Numbered from the stretch's first letter, positions 52,887 through 63,009 are shown. The stretch is DNA of 64,000 nucleotides from Rhodoferax lacus (GCF_003415675.1 NZ_QFZK01000003.1:1-64000); one strand, 5' to 3'. A program made the numbers and translations. Notes: generated from the letters alone by a model not told the origin.

Positions 52887-53594
52887 ATGAAGACTGAAGC
52901 CCCATCTGCCGCCTCTGTTTCTTTCCCCAAGGTGCCCGACCACTACCGCGGCGTCTGGGTGCGCACCCTGCTGGAGACCCCCACACTGCGCGACGCCAGC
53001 ACCTGTGTGCGCTGGATGCAAACCGGCCAGTGGCATGCCGACCTGCGCGTGCCAAGCTCTGCGCGCAACGCGGACGGCACGCCCACACTGGCCCAACGCC
53101 AAAGCCAACAAGGCTTTAGCGGCGTCACTGAAATCAGCCACGCAGGCGACACCGAAATCTGCACCTGGCATCGCCGTTTTGATTTCCTGCCGCCCCGTCC
53201 CACCCCCGACACGGGCACCATGGTCTTCGAGACGCCAGAGCGGGTGATAGAGCGCGGCATCCACTCAGAGTACCTGGAGGTGTGGGAGCGCATGCCCGAG
53301 TCTGTGGGTGTGTGCATTGCCCTGGCTGGCACCACCATCACCGGCGCCGACAGTGGCGAGCGTTTGCTGCAAACAGGCTCCTGCGTGATGCGCGTGCGGC
53401 CGTGGCAGGACTTTGAAATTTCCTTTGGGTCTTTGCGACAAGGCGTATGGCACATCGAGCACTCTCTGGTGCCGGAGCTTGAAGGTCTGGCGCTGCCTCT
53501 TTCTTTGCAGCGCACAGGGGAGCACACAGCAACTGTGCAGTTGGCGAACCAGGTCAGTGCATGGAAGGTGTTGGAGTGGACTGACGCGCCATAA
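52887..53594 (+). CDS. Unrecognised beta-rich protein, last gene of first guanidine unit
   Basis: A 235-residue soluble protein with no signal peptide or membrane segment. The sequence is rich in Trp, Arg and alternating beta-type residues: HYRGVWVRTLLETP near the N-terminus, WMQTGQWHADLRVP, ICTWHRRFDFLPP, HSEYLEVWERMP, and a C-terminal VSAWKVLEW. This suggests a lipocalin-like or twin-barrel fold; a distant likeness to the yeast HRI1 family is possible but weak. ATG 52887 overlaps the TAA that would end the extended lactonase-like frame. Being co-transcribed with guanidine-induced genes, it may bind a substrate or intermediate. Confidence 0.7.
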   Translation: MKTEAPSAASVSFPKVPDHYRGVWVRTLLETPTLRDASTCVRWMQTGQWHADLRVPSSARNADGTPTLAQRQSQQGFSGVTEISHAGDTEICTWHRRFDFLPPRPTPDTGTMVFETPERVIERGIHSEYLEVWERMPESVGVCIALAGTTITGADSGERLLQTGSCVMRVRPWQDFEISFGSLRQGVWHIEHSLVPELEGLALPLSLQRTGEHTATVQLANQVSAWKVLEWTDAP

Positions 53595-53676
53595 CAGTGC
53601 GGAGCTTTCTTTGCGCGCCAACCGGGCAGGCTGACTATGACGCTGGGGTGGGTGCTGCAGTGAGGTAAAGGAGGAG

Positions 53677-53695
53677 AACCGGGCGCAGCCCGGTT
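53677..53695 (+). terminator. GC-rich hairpin at end of first guanidine unit
   Basis: AACCGGGC (53677-53684) and GCCCGGTT (53688-53695) form an eight-base stem with a three-base loop, 83 bases after the last gene. No clear T run follows, so termination is only possible. The surrounding 53595-53746 holds no gene. Confidence 0.4.
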
Positions 53696-53746
53696 CGGGG
53701 GACACGAACGGAAGCATTCACCCCAGTGGCAGAGTCCTCACAAAAC

Positions 53747-53761
53747 TGGCATCGAAGTTGC
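53747..53761 (+). promoter_or_regulatory. Sigma-54 promoter (-24/-12) of the second guanidine unit
   Basis: TGGCATCGAAGTTGC, with GG at 53748-53749 and GC at 53760-53761, ten bases between. It shares TGGCA and TTGC with the element before the first riboswitch. Transcription would begin near 53773, about 47 bases before the aptamer. Confidence 0.7.
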
Positions 53762-53819
53762 GTTATCCAAAGCAAGAGAGGCGAGAGGTGCCAACACACC
53801 GCGCTTGACTTGAAAAGAC

Positions 53820-53918
53820 CGCTAGGGTTCCGGGCGCAATACCAGTTGCGCTGTCTGGTCCGAGAGCTGTCGGCCGCACATCGCTGCGGCTCCACGGAGG
53901 GACAAAAGCCCGGGAGAA
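53820..53918 (+). promoter_or_regulatory. Guanidine-I riboswitch (ykkC class) upstream of the ABC permease
   Basis: Conserved blocks: CTAGGGTTCCG (53822-53832), CTGGTCCGAGAG (53855-53866), ACGGAGGGACAAAAGCCCGG (53894-53913) then GAG. The variable stems differ from the first copy (for example GGCCGCACATCGCTGCGGC here), so the two are not a fresh duplication. GAGA/TCTC can pair just after the aptamer in both. The gene start (GTG 53969) follows a GGGAG. Confidence 0.94.
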
Positions 53919-53968
53919 GATGGTGGTGAGCCGTCCTCTCTTGCTATGTTCAACTTCGGGAGCTGACC

Positions 53969-54796
53969 GTGACGACCCCCATCCCCGCCACCACGGGCGC
54001 CAGACGCCCCGGCATCTGGCGCATTGCCGGATACCTGTCGCGCCGCCAATACTGGCTGTTTGCCGCACTCGGCCTGCTTCTGCCCTTTGTGGCCTGGGGC
54101 CTGGTGTCAGCCTATGGCGGGGTGGACAGCGTGTTTCTGCCCGGGCCGCTGCAAGTGCTGCAACGTTCCGTCACCTGGCTGCTGGAAGATGACCTGCTGC
54201 AGGACGCCGGCATCAGCATCTACCGCGTGCTGGCCGGCTTCGTGCTGTCGGCCGTGCTGGCCCTGCCGATTGGCGTGCTCATAGGTGCCTTCCGCCCGGT
54301 GGAAGCCTTGCTGGAGCCGCTCACCGACTTCATCCGCTACATGCCCGCCGTGGCCTTTATTCCGCTGGTGATGCTGTGGTTTGGCATTGGCGAGAGCGCC
54401 AAGATTTCCATCATTTTTATCGGCACGTTTTTCCAAATGGTGCTGATGATTGCCGAGAATGTGCGCCTGGTGCCCATGGCGCAAATCGAGGCGGCCCTCA
54501 CCATGGGCGCCACCCGCAACGAGATGATCAGCCTGGTGCTGGGCCAGTCGGCACGGCCCGCCATTCTGGATACCTTCCGCATCACCATGGGCTGGGCTTG
54601 GACCTATCTGGTGGTGGCCGAACTGGTGGCCGCCAACTCCGGCCTGGGCTACGCGATTCTGAAAGCGCAGCGCTTCCTCAAGACCGACACGATATTTGCC
54701 GGCATCATCCTTATCGGCCTGATTGGCCTGCTCATGGACCAGGGTTTTCGCTGGTTGCATCGCCGCCTGTATCCCTGGGCACACCTCAAAGGCTAG
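53969..54796 (+). CDS. ABC transporter permease (NitT/TauT type), probable guanidine uptake
   Basis: A 275-residue inner-membrane permease of the SsuC/TauC group with about six helices. The cytoplasmic EAA loop, which docks the ATPase, is in VPMAQIEAALTMGATRNEMISLVLGQSARPAIL. GTG start at 53969 after GGGAG. Known guanidine-I riboswitch operons often carry permeases annotated as nitrate/sulfonate transporters that serve guanidine. Pairs with the ATPase two bases on and probably with the binding protein at 46940. Confidence 0.9.
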   Translation: MTTPIPATTGARRPGIWRIAGYLSRRQYWLFAALGLLLPFVAWGLVSAYGGVDSVFLPGPLQVLQRSVTWLLEDDLLQDAGISIYRVLAGFVLSAVLALPIGVLIGAFRPVEALLEPLTDFIRYMPAVAFIPLVMLWFGIGESAKISIIFIGTFFQMVLMIAENVRLVPMAQIEAALTMGATRNEMISLVLGQSARPAILDTFRITMGWAWTYLVVAELVAANSGLGYAILKAQRFLKTDTIFAGIILIGLIGLLMDQGFRWLHRRLYPWAHLKG

Positions 54797-54798
54797 TC

Positions 54799-55623
54799 AT
54801 GAGCAAACTCCATATTCACAACGTCGGCAAGGTGTTTGAGGGCGCACCCATGGCGGCCCTGCAGGACGTGAGCCTGGACATCGAGGACAACGAATTCGTC
54901 ACGCTCGTTGGCGCCTCGGGCTGCGGCAAGTCCACGCTGCTGCGCATCATCGCCGGGCTGGAATACCGCTCCAGCGGTGAGCTGCAGTGCGACTGCAAGT
55001 CCATCCACAGCCCGGGTGCGGACCGCGCCATGGTGTTCCAGCACTACAGCCTGTACCCATGGCTGAGCGTCATCGACAACATCAAGTTCAGCCGCCGCCT
55101 GAAAGTCAACCGCGAGGACCTGAGCTCGTCCGATGTGGAAGCCGCTTCGGGCCGTGCCGATGCGCTGCTCAATCTGATCGGCCTGTCCAAGGTGGCAAAG
55201 GCCTACCCCAGCCAACTGTCGGGCGGCATGCAGCAGCGCGTGGCGATTGCCCGCGCCCTCATGGGCCGGCCTTCGGTGCTGCTGATGGACGAGCCCTTTG
55301 GCGCGCTGGATGCGCAGACACGCGAGGTCATGCACGACCTGATCCTGCACATCCACCGCGTGGAAAAAACCACCATCGTGTTTGTCACCCACGACGTGGA
55401 AGAGGCCATTTATTTGGGCCAGCGCGTGGTGCTGATGCAGCCCCGGCCCGGGCGCATCCACAGCATCTTCCCCGTGCCCCTGCCCGCCGATCGCACGCAG
55501 GACATGAAGCAAAGCCCTGTGTTCCGCGACCTGCGCGCCGAGATCCTGCAGCGCATCCGCGAGAGCACGGGTCTGGCCACCGACACCGACATGCTGGAGC
55601 GCCTGAACCTGGCGGCCCATTAA
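54799..55623 (+). CDS. ABC transporter ATP-binding protein (NitT/TauT type)
   Basis: A 274-residue ATPase: Walker [13 protein letters not shown]-loop [11 protein letters not shown], signature [15 protein letters not shown], Walker [13 protein letters not shown], switch His in [11 protein letters not shown]. It drives the permease encoded just before it. An open frame runs back to 54376 within the permease but ATG 54799 gives the standard N-terminus. Confidence 0.93.
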   Translation: MSKLHIHNVGKVFEGAPMAALQDVSLDIEDNEFVTLVGASGCGKSTLLRIIAGLEYRSSGELQCDCKSIHSPGADRAMVFQHYSLYPWLSVIDNIKFSRRLKVNREDLSSSDVEAASGRADALLNLIGLSKVAKAYPSQLSGGMQQRVAIARALMGRPSVLLMDEPFGALDAQTREVMHDLILHIHRVEKTTIVFVTHDVEEAIYLGQRVVLMQPRPGRIHSIFPVPLPADRTQDMKQSPVFRDLRAEILQRIRESTGLATDTDMLERLNLAAH

Positions 55624-55666
55624 CGGCAGTACCCACCGATCAACGCAGCCCTTTTTGAATCACACC

Positions 55667-56449
55667 ATGCAAACCACCTTCGCCACCTTGCCCGCATTGG
55701 CCCGTGCCGCCGTGCCCGCGCACTCCACCGCGTTTTCCGAAGACCTGGTGCTCTGGCACGAGCACCTGAACGGCGGCGCCCACTGGTCCGGCGTGCTGCG
55801 CCGGGGTAACACCCTGCGCCTCACCGATGTGCAGGGCCGCGCCAACGTGGCAGCCCTCTTCTTCAACCTCGAAGAAAAGACCGAGCGCTACAACATGCCC
55901 GATACCCTGAAGGCCCAGCACACCGCGTTCCTCACCCAGGGCCACGCCCTGTACTCCGACATGGGCCGCGTGCTGTGCTCTATTCCCGAGGACAGCTGTG
56001 GCTGGCACGACACGTTTTCCGGCGTGTCGAATGCCGCGGGCATTGCTGCGCAGTATGGCGAGGCGCGCTACCAGCAGCAACGCAACGCCATGCACCGCAA
56101 CGGCCAGGACAGCCTGGAGGTGGAGCTCAACAAATGGGGCCTCGGCCGTCGCGACATGGGTGCCAACGTCAATTTTTTCAGCAAAGTGCGCTCGGATGAA
56201 AAAGGCGCTTTGACCTTCGATGCCAGCCATCGCCAATCCGGCCAGTACGTGGATGTGCGCTGCGAGATGAACCTGCTGGTGGTGCTGGCCACCGCCCCCC
56301 ATCCGCTGGACCCGTCCCCCGTGTACCAGCCCGGTGATGTGCAGATGACGGTGTGGCGCTCGGGCACGGCCGGTGCCGATGACCCGTGCCGCCTGCACTG
56401 CCCGGAGAACGACCGCGGCTTTATCAACACCGAGCGCTGGTTTCTTTAA
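55667..56449 (+). CDS. cgdA: DUF1989 urea-carboxylase-associated protein 1 (carboxyguanidine deiminase subunit)
   Basis: A 260-residue DUF1989 protein. In guanidine users the two DUF1989 proteins together form carboxyguanidine deiminase, which turns carboxyguanidine into allophanate and ammonia. Seen: [18 protein letters not shown], a Cys/His zinc region in [16 protein letters not shown], and [10 protein letters not shown] followed by [13 protein letters not shown]. It precedes its partner. Start at ATG 55667; a TTG at 55655 would add four residues. The A/B letter follows gene order and is a guess. Confidence 0.87.
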   Translation: MQTTFATLPALARAAVPAHSTAFSEDLVLWHEHLNGGAHWSGVLRRGNTLRLTDVQGRANVAALFFNLEEKTERYNMPDTLKAQHTAFLTQGHALYSDMGRVLCSIPEDSCGWHDTFSGVSNAAGIAAQYGEARYQQQRNAMHRNGQDSLEVELNKWGLGRRDMGANVNFFSKVRSDEKGALTFDASHRQSGQYVDVRCEMNLLVVLATAPHPLDPSPVYQPGDVQMTVWRSGTAGADDPCRLHCPENDRGFINTERWFL

Positions 56450-56511
56450 GCCGCTGCTTTTCGCACACGCCACAGGCCCGAACGCAACCCCGTATTTTGA
56501 AAGACACACCC

Positions 56512-57162
56512 ATGTCACCCACCACCCAAACCAGCCTGCTGGACCCCGCCCGCGCCGTGCTTGATGACACCGTGCTGGCCGGTGAAGCCTGGCTCAAGCC
56601 CCTGGCCAAAGGCCAGATATTTCGCATCGTCGATCTGGAAGGCAACCAGGCTGTGGACACGCTGTTCTACAACGCCCACGACGTCGAAGAGCACTACAGC
56701 CTGACCCACACCATCCAGGCGCAAAAGGCTTTGTACCTGGGCCTGGGCAGCCAGCTCATGAGCAGCGAGGGCCACTTGATGTGCACCATCGTGGCCGACA
56801 CCTGCGGGCGCCACGACACCCTGGGCGGCGCCTGTTCGTGTGAGAGCAACACCGTGCGCTACGCCCTGGAAAAACGCACCATGCACGCCTGCCGCGACAG
56901 CTTCATGGCGGCCATTGCCAACAACCCCTATGGTTTGCAGAAGCGTGACATTGCGTCGAACATCAACTTCTTCATGAATGTGCCGGTCACGCCCGAAGGC
57001 GGACTCACCTTTGAGGACGGCATCTCCGGCTCCGGGAAGTACGTGGAGATGCGCGCCGAGATGGACCTCCTGGTGCTGATCTCCAACTGCCCGCAGCTCA
57101 ACAACCCCTGCAACGCCTACAACCCCACACCGATTCGCTGTCTGGTCTGGGACCCCCAATAA
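56512..57162 (+). CDS. cgdB: DUF1989 urea-carboxylase-associated protein 2 (carboxyguanidine deiminase subunit)
   Basis: A 216-residue DUF1989 protein related to the previous one: [37 protein letters not shown] (zinc-type Cys/His), [11 protein letters not shown], and [19 protein letters not shown]. It forms the heteromeric carboxyguanidine deiminase with cgdA. Located 62 bases after cgdA and 29 before the carboxylase. The ATG at 56512 is used; the frame to 56386 overlaps cgdA and is not. Confidence 0.88.
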   Translation: MSPTTQTSLLDPARAVLDDTVLAGEAWLKPLAKGQIFRIVDLEGNQAVDTLFYNAHDVEEHYSLTHTIQAQKALYLGLGSQLMSSEGHLMCTIVADTCGRHDTLGGACSCESNTVRYALEKRTMHACRDSFMAAIANNPYGLQKRDIASNINFFMNVPVTPEGGLTFEDGISGSGKYVEMRAEMDLLVLISNCPQLNNPCNAYNPTPIRCLVWDPQ

Positions 57163-57191
57163 GCGCCGCCCCCACACAAGCAAAGAGCTCC

Positions 57192-60100
57192 ATGTTCACA
57201 AAAGTATTGGTTGCCAACCGCGGCGCCATCGCCTGCCGCGTCATGCGCACGCTGGACCGCCTGGGCGTGGCCACCGTGGCCGTGTATTCCGAGGCCGATG
57301 CCGAGTCCCTGCATGTGCGCATGGCCGGTGAATCGGTATGCATTGGCCCGGCCGCCGTGTCCGCCAGTTACCTGAACCAGCAGCGCATCATCGCAGCCGC
57401 GCTGGAGAGTGGCGCCCAGGCCATCCACCCCGGCTACGGCTTTCTGTCCGAGAACGCCGACTTCTGCGCCGCGGTGGAAGCCGCCGGTCTGGCCTTCATG
57501 GGCCCCACACCGGAGCAGATGCGCCTGTTCGGCCTCAAGCACACGGCGCGCGCCCTGGCTACCCAGGCGGGCGTGCCGCTGCTGCCCGGCACCGGCCTGC
57601 TGGAGGACCTGGCAGAGGCGCTGCAAGCTGCAGAGGCCATTGGTTACCCCGTCATGCTCAAGAGCAGCGCCGGGGGAGGGGGAATTGGCATGCAGATGTG
57701 CCCGGATGCCGCAACCCTTGGCGAAGCCTTCGCCTCCGTCAAGCGCATGGCCCAAAGCAATTTTTCCAACGCCGGGGTGTTCCTGGAGCGCTTCATTGCA
57801 AACGCCCGTCACATCGAGGTGCAGGTGTTTGGCGACGGCGCCGGTGGTGTGATCGCCCTGGGCGAGCGCGACTGCTCGCTGCAGCGGCGCAACCAGAAAG
57901 TGGTGGAAGAAACCCCCGCGCCGCATCTGAGGCCCGAGGTGCGCGCGCAACTGCTGCAGACCGCCTGCGCCCTGGCCACCAGTGCCCGCTACCGCTCGGC
58001 CGGTACGGTGGAGTTTGTGGTGGACGCAGCCACGCAGGAATTCTTCTTTCTGGAAGTGAATGCGCGCCTGCAGGTGGAGCATGGCGTCACCGAAGCGGTG
58101 ACCGGGGTGGACCTGGTGGAGTGGATGGTGCGCCAAGCCAGTGGCGACCTGCCTGCCTTGAGCAGCCTGCAGGTTGAGGCACGCGGCCACGCCATCCAGG
58201 CGCGTCTGTATGCCGAAGACCCGGCGCGCAATTTTCTGCCCTCCACCGGTCTGCTCACCGAGGTGCTGTTCCCCCAGCAGCTGCGCGTGGACACCTGGGT
58301 GGAGCGCGGCACCGAGGTCAGCGCCTTTTACGATCCCATGCTGGCCAAGCTGATTGCCCATGGCGATACCCGCGAACACGCCCTGCAGCTGCTGGCCCAG
58401 GGCCTGCAGGACACGCGCCTGGGCGGGCTGGAAAGCAACCTGGAATACCTGCAAAACGTGATGGACTTCGTGCCCTTCGTACAGGGCACGCACACCACGC
58501 GCAGCCTGGCAAGTTTTGAGTCGGTCAGCTGCGCCATTGAGGTGACAAGCCCCGGCGTGCAGACCTCGGTGCAGGATTGGCCGGGCCGCCTGGGCTACTG
58601 GGATGTGGGCGTGCCGCCCTCCGGCCCCATGGACAGCCTGGCCCTGCGCCTGGCCAACCGCCTGCTGGGCAACCCCGAGGGCGCAGCCGCTTTGGAGATC
58701 ACCGTGGCCGGGCCCACGCTGCGCTTTCGCAGCTCGCAACGCTTGGTGGTGACGGGTGCGGCCATGGAGCTCACGCTGGACGGCGTGGCCGTGCCTTGTG
58801 CCGTGCCGCTCTCCGTGCAGGCCGGCCAAACCCTGCGCCTTGGCAAGTTGCTGGGCGCGGGCTGCCGCGCCTACCTGGCAGTGGCTGGTGGCTTGGATGT
58901 GCCGCTGTACCTGGGCAGCCGTTCCACCTTCACCCTGGGGCAGTTTGGCGGCCACGGCGGGCGCGTGCTGCGCGCGGGGGATGTGCTGCATGTGGGGGCA
59001 GAGCAGGGCGCAGAGGCGCTGGTGCTCAATGCTGATGTAAGCGCAGCGCCTGGGCTGCCCGTGCCTGGCGCAGCGGCAGGCGCGCAAGCATTTGATGCTG
59101 CCGCGCTGGTGCCCGCCTTCAGCACCCACTGGACTATCGGCGTGCTGATGGGCCCGCATGCCGCGCCCGACTTCTTCACCGAAGCCGACATCGCGGTGTT
59201 CTTTGCCACCGACTGGCAGGTGCACTACAACTCCAGCCGCACGGGCGTGCGCCTGATCGGCCCCAAGCCCACCTGGGCGCGGCACGATGGCGGCGAGGCC
59301 GGCTTGCACCCCTCCAACATCCACGACAACGCCTATGCCGTGGGTGCCATCGATTTCACCGGCGACATGCCCGTCATCCTGGGCCCGGACGGCCCCAGCC
59401 TGGGTGGCTTTGTCTGTCCGGCCACGGTGGTGCAGGCCGAGCTGTGGAAGCTGGGCCAGCTGGCACCCGGCAACACCGTGCGCTTTGTACCGCTGGCGCA
59501 CGAGCAGGCGCTGGAACTGGCGCAGGCACAGAACGCGGTGCTGGCGCCAACAGCCGCCCAAGCACCTGCTGAAACACCCGCCACAGCCACCCGCTGCCAA
59601 CCCCTGGACGGGCCCATCGTGCACCGCACACCGGCCCAGGGCGATGCCGTCGAGGTGGTCTACCGCCGCGCCGGGGATGCCTATCTGCTCATCGAGTTCG
59701 GCGAACTCAAACTGGACATCGACCTGCGCTTTCGGGTCCACGCCCTCATGGTGCAGCTGCAGGCCTTGCGCGACGCGGGCACGCTGGCCGGGGTGATTGA
59801 CCTGACGCCCGGCATCCGCTCGCTGCAGGTGCATTACGCGCCGCAGACCTTGCCACTGGCGCAGCTCATGGACGTGCTGCTGGAGGCGGGCAGTCGTCTG
59901 GCCAGCACGGCCGACATCGAGGTGCCCAGCCGCACGGTCTGGCTGCCCCTGTCCTGGGATGACCCGGCCACGCAACTGGCGATTGAAAAATACATGCAGT
60001 CGGTGCGGCCGGATGCGCCCTGGTGCCCCAGCAACATCGAGTTCATACGCCGCATCAACGGATTGAGCGATATCCAGGCGGTGTATGACATCGTCTTCAA

Positions 60101-60884
60101 CGCCAGCTACATGGTGCTGGGCCTGGGGGATGTGTACCTGGGCGCGCCGGTGGCCACGCCGCTGGACCCGCGCCACCGCCTGGTCACCACCAAGTACAAC
60201 CCGGCGCGCACCTGGACGCCCGAGAACGCCGTGGGCATAGGCGGCGCCTACCTCTGCGTGTATGGCATGGAGGGCCCGGGCGGCTACCAGTTTGTGGGCC
60301 GCACGGTGCAGATGTGGAACCGCTGGCGCAGCACCGCGCAGTTCGTGCCCGGCAAGCCCTGGCTGCTGCGCTTTTTTGACCAGATCCGCTTCTATCCCAT
60401 GGAGGCGCAGGCCTTGCTGGACTACCGGCGCGACTTCGTAGCCGGGCGTGTGCAGCTGCGCATCGAAGAGGGCACGTTTCGCCTGTCCGACTACCGGCAG
60501 TACCTGGCGGACAACGCCGAGCCCATCCAGCGCTTCAAGTCCGTGCAGCAGGCCGCGTTCGAGGCCGAGCGCGAACGCTGGCGCGCGGCCGGTGTGTCCG
60601 AGAGCCCGGATGCGGAAAGCGCGTCGGACGCCAGCAGCGCCGCGGCCGAGGCCTTTGATGGCGAGGTGGTGTGTGCCCAGGTGTCCGGCGGCGTGTGGGC
60701 CGTGCAGGTGGCCGTAGGCGCGCAGGTGACTGCCGGCCAGACCCTGATGGTGCTGGAATCCATGAAGATGGAAATCGCCGTGCTCGCGCCCCTGGATGGC
60801 GTGGTGGAGCAGCTGCTCTGCGCTGAGGGTCACGCCGTGACCGCAGGCCAGGCCCTGGTGCTGATGCGCCAGAAAAAAATATGA
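57192..60884 (+). CDS. Biotin-dependent guanidine carboxylase (urea carboxylase family)
   Basis: A 1230-residue single-chain carboxylase. Order: biotin carboxylase domain (1-450; [23 protein letters not shown] loop [11 protein letters not shown]), AHS2/KipA domain (about 460-790; [20 protein letters not shown]), AHS1/KipI domain (about 810-1050; [30 protein letters not shown]), and a C-terminal biotinyl domain with the biotin lysine (about 1192) in LESMKMEI. Urea and guanidine carboxylases share this build. The riboswitch and DUF1989 partners point to guanidine. The substrate-deciding residue (Asp in urea, Asn in guanidine enzymes; Asp1330 in the yeast enzyme) was not placed with certainty; the likely region here reads [20 protein letters not shown]. 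Confidence 0.9.
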   Translation: MFTKVLVANRGAIACRVMRTLDRLGVATVAVYSEADAESLHVRMAGESVCIGPAAVSASYLNQQRIIAAALESGAQAIHPGYGFLSENADFCAAVEAAGLAFMGPTPEQMRLFGLKHTARALATQAGVPLLPGTGLLEDLAEALQAAEAIGYPVMLKSSAGGGGIGMQMCPDAATLGEAFASVKRMAQSNFSNAGVFLERFIANARHIEVQVFGDGAGGVIALGERDCSLQRRNQKVVEETPAPHLRPEVRAQLLQTACALATSARYRSAGTVEFVVDAATQEFFFLEVNARLQVEHGVTEAVTGVDLVEWMVRQASGDLPALSSLQVEARGHAIQARLYAEDPARNFLPSTGLLTEVLFPQQLRVDTWVERGTEVSAFYDPMLAKLIAHGDTREHALQLLAQGLQDTRLGGLESNLEYLQNVMDFVPFVQGTHTTRSLASFESVSCAIEVTSPGVQTSVQDWPGRLGYWDVGVPPSGPMDSLALRLANRLLGNPEGAAALEITVAGPTLRFRSSQRLVVTGAAMELTLDGVAVPCAVPLSVQAGQTLRLGKLLGAGCRAYLAVAGGLDVPLYLGSRSTFTLGQFGGHGGRVLRAGDVLHVGAEQGAEALVLNADVSAAPGLPVPGAAAGAQAFDAAALVPAFSTHWTIGVLMGPHAAPDFFTEADIAVFFATDWQVHYNSSRTGVRLIGPKPTWARHDGGEAGLHPSNIHDNAYAVGAIDFTGDMPVILGPDGPSLGGFVCPATVVQAELWKLGQLAPGNTVRFVPLAHEQALELAQAQNAVLAPTAAQAPAETPATATRCQPLDGPIVHRTPAQGDAVEVVYRRAGDAYLLIEFGELKLDIDLRFRVHALMVQLQALRDAGTLAGVIDLTPGIRSLQVHYAPQTLPLAQLMDVLLEAGSRLASTADIEVPSRTVWLPLSWDDPATQLAIEKYMQSVRPDAPWCPSNIEFIRRINGLSDIQAVYDIVFNASYMVLGLGDVYLGAPVATPLDPRHRLVTTKYNPARTWTPENAVGIGGAYLCVYGMEGPGGYQFVGRTVQMWNRWRSTAQFVPGKPWLLRFFDQIRFYPMEAQALLDYRRDFVAGRVQLRIEEGTFRLSDYRQYLADNAEPIQRFKSVQQAAFEAERERWRAAGVSESPDAESASDASSAAAEAFDGEVVCAQVSGGVWAVQVAVGAQVTAGQTLMVLESMKMEIAVLAPLDGVVEQLLCAEGHAVTAGQALVLMRQKKI

Positions 60885-62740
60885 ATACCCGAACCATTGT
60901 TGAAGGACCTGTGATGCGACTCGATCTCTCCATCCCCCACTTGCGCGCAGCCTATCTGGACGGCACGCTCACCCCCGCGCAGCTGATCACGCAGCTGCAC
61001 GCTGCCATGCTGGCCGAAGACGCCGCGCTCCAGCGCAACATCTGGATCCGCCGCCTCACCTTGGATGAAATGCTGGCTTATGCCAGCGCGCTGGAGGGGC
61101 GGGACCCGCACAGCCTGCCGCTCTATGGCATCCCCTTTGCCATCAAGGACAACATCGACCTGGCCGGCATTCCCACCACGGCCGCTTGTCCCGACTATGC
61201 GTACACGCCTGAGGTCAGTGCCGTCGTGGTGCAGCGCCTGATCGCCGCTGGCGCTATTCCGGTGGGCAAGACCAACCTGGACCAGTTCGCCACCGGCCTG
61301 GTGGGCGTGCGCTCGCCCTTTGGCGCCTGCCGCAACAGCATCCACCCGGACTATGTGTCGGGCGGCTCCTCGGCCGGCTCGGCCGTCTCCGTGGGCCTGG
61401 GCCTGGCCAGCTTTTCGCTGGGCACGGACACGGCCGGGTCGGGCCGCGTGCCGGCCATGCTCAACAACCTCGTGGGCCTGAAACCCAGCTGCGGGCGCCT
61501 GCCCACCACCGGCGTGATACCGGCCTGCCGCAGCATCGACGCGGTCTCGGTGTTTGCCCTCACGGCCGGGGATGCCGCCGCCGTGCTGGCTGCCGCGCAG
61601 GGCGAGGATGCGGGTGACAGTTACTCGCGCAGCTTCGGCCCCTATGGCCACAACTTCGGCGCGGCGAACAGCTTTCGGTTCGGTGTGCCGCGCGCACAAG
61701 ACCTGGAGTTTCACGGCAACCCGGACGGCCCGGCGCAGTTTGCCAGCGCTGTGCAGCATCTGATTGACCTGGGTGGCACGCCCGTCAGCGTGGACCTGTC
61801 ACCGTTTCGCGCGGTGGCCACGCTGCTGTACGAAGGCCCCTGGGTGGCTGAGCGCTACCAGGCCATACGCGCCTTCATCGAGAAAAGCCCCGGCTCCCTG
61901 CACCCCGTCACCCGCGCCATCACCGAGAAGGGCATTGCCATCACCGCGCCCGACACCTTTGCCGCGCTCTACAAGCTCAAGGACATGGAGCGCCTGACCC
62001 GCCCGGTGTGGGACGGCATCGACCTGCTGGTCACCCCCACGGCCAGCACCGCCTACAAGATTGCCGAGGTGGAGGCCGACCCCATCCGCCTGAATTCCAA
62101 CCTGGGCCACTACACCAACTTTGTGAACCTGCTGGACCTGGCCGCCGTGGCCGTGCCCACCGGCTTCATGGGCGAAAGCATGGACCACATGCCCTGGGGC
62201 ATCACCCTGGTGGCCCCGGCCGGGCAAGACCTGCCCCTGCTGGACCTGGCCGCGCGCCTGCACGCCCGCGCTGTGCCCATCGTGGGTGCCACGCGCCACG
62301 CGCCGCACCGCCTGCCCGGGGCCACGCCCGACACCAAGCCCTTCCCCTCCGGACTGGTGCAGGTGGCCGTGTGCGGCGCCCACCTCAGCGGCCTGCCGCT
62401 GAACGGGCAACTCACGCAACGCGGCGCGCAGCTGCTGCGCGCCACCAAAAGTGCGCCGTTCTATAAATTTGTGGCCCTGCCCGGCGGCCCACCCAAGCGG
62501 CCCGGCATGGTGCGCGTGGCAGAAGGCGGCGGTGCGATCGCGCTGGAAATCTGGACCCTGCCCGCCAGTGAATTTGGCTCCTTCGTGGCCGGCATTCCCG
62601 CACCCCTGGGTATAGGCACGGTGCTGCTGGAAGACGGCAGTGCGGTGCAGGGCTTTGTGTGCGAACACCATGCGCTACTCAATGCTGAAGACATCACGCA
62701 CCTGGGAGGGTGGAGGGCGTATTTGGCGCAGCAGTCTTGA
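60881..62740 (+). CDS. atzF: Allophanate hydrolase
   Basis: A 619-residue amidase-signature enzyme splitting allophanate into CO2 and ammonia, the last step of guanidine or urea carboxylation. Ser-cisSer-Lys triad: K89 in [17 protein letters not shown] (about 161-169) and S187 in GTDTAGSGR. The C-terminal domain (from about 465) is the second domain typical of AtzF/DUR-type enzymes. ATG 60881 overlaps the carboxylase stop (ATGA); an internal ATG at 60914 has a better SD (AAGGA) and may be the real start. Confidence 0.92.
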   Translation: MNTRTIVEGPVMRLDLSIPHLRAAYLDGTLTPAQLITQLHAAMLAEDAALQRNIWIRRLTLDEMLAYASALEGRDPHSLPLYGIPFAIKDNIDLAGIPTTAACPDYAYTPEVSAVVVQRLIAAGAIPVGKTNLDQFATGLVGVRSPFGACRNSIHPDYVSGGSSAGSAVSVGLGLASFSLGTDTAGSGRVPAMLNNLVGLKPSCGRLPTTGVIPACRSIDAVSVFALTAGDAAAVLAAAQGEDAGDSYSRSFGPYGHNFGAANSFRFGVPRAQDLEFHGNPDGPAQFASAVQHLIDLGGTPVSVDLSPFRAVATLLYEGPWVAERYQAIRAFIEKSPGSLHPVTRAITEKGIAITAPDTFAALYKLKDMERLTRPVWDGIDLLVTPTASTAYKIAEVEADPIRLNSNLGHYTNFVNLLDLAAVAVPTGFMGESMDHMPWGITLVAPAGQDLPLLDLAARLHARAVPIVGATRHAPHRLPGATPDTKPFPSGLVQVAVCGAHLSGLPLNGQLTQRGAQLLRATKSAPFYKFVALPGGPPKRPGMVRVAEGGGAIALEIWTLPASEFGSFVAGIPAPLGIGTVLLEDGSAVQGFVCEHHALLNAEDITHLGGWRAYLAQQS

Positions 62741-62938
62741 TCTGCCTGTTGCCGGGTATCTGCGAAGTCGAGATCGCTCCCGCGCACTACCCATCATTGC
62801 ATCGCAGCGGTCGCGGCCTTTCTTCGGCGACAGCTTTCTGCTTGCCAATTTTCTTGCGGAGCTGAAGTTGTTCTTGGCATGGGGTAAAGCGGCATAGCGC
62901 CGTCATCAGGTCTGGCTTGGCACAAATGGCCAATTTTT

Positions 62939-62979
62939 ACCCGGGTGTTATTGACGAAATAATTTAACCCGGGTAATAT
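62939..62979 (+). promoter_or_regulatory. Sigma-70 promoter with twin ACCCGGGT palindromes before DUF2239 gene
   Basis: -35 TTGACG (62951-62956), 17-base spacer, -10 TAATAT (62974-62979). The eight-base palindrome ACCCGGGT occurs at 62939-62946, just before the -35, and 62967-62974, abutting the -10, 28 bases apart, each followed by a similar GT/AA-TATT tail. The arrangement suits cooperative repression. Expected start about 62986; the GTG at 63010 follows. Confidence 0.7.
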
Positions 62980-63009
62980 TCGTCCATCCAAATCAAAACT
63001 GATCTCACT

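Noticed and set aside
46789..53918. The two leaders as other ykkC-family riboswitches (ppGpp/PRPP subtypes, guanidine-II/III)
   Set aside because: Guanidine-II and -III have different short hairpin folds. ppGpp/PRPP (subtype 2) members usually precede branched-chain amino acid or purine genes; the genes here are guanidine carboxylase genes, which fits subtype 1.
53635..53929. Short frames before and across the second riboswitch (53635-53895 minus, 53726-53929 plus)
   Set aside because: They overlap the sigma-54 element and aptamer and show no coding signature.
57117..60833. Open frame of 1238 codons on the minus strand opposite the guanidine carboxylase
   Set aside because: The plus-strand protein has complete carboxylase domains; the antisense product is His/Ala/Gly-rich shadow sequence.
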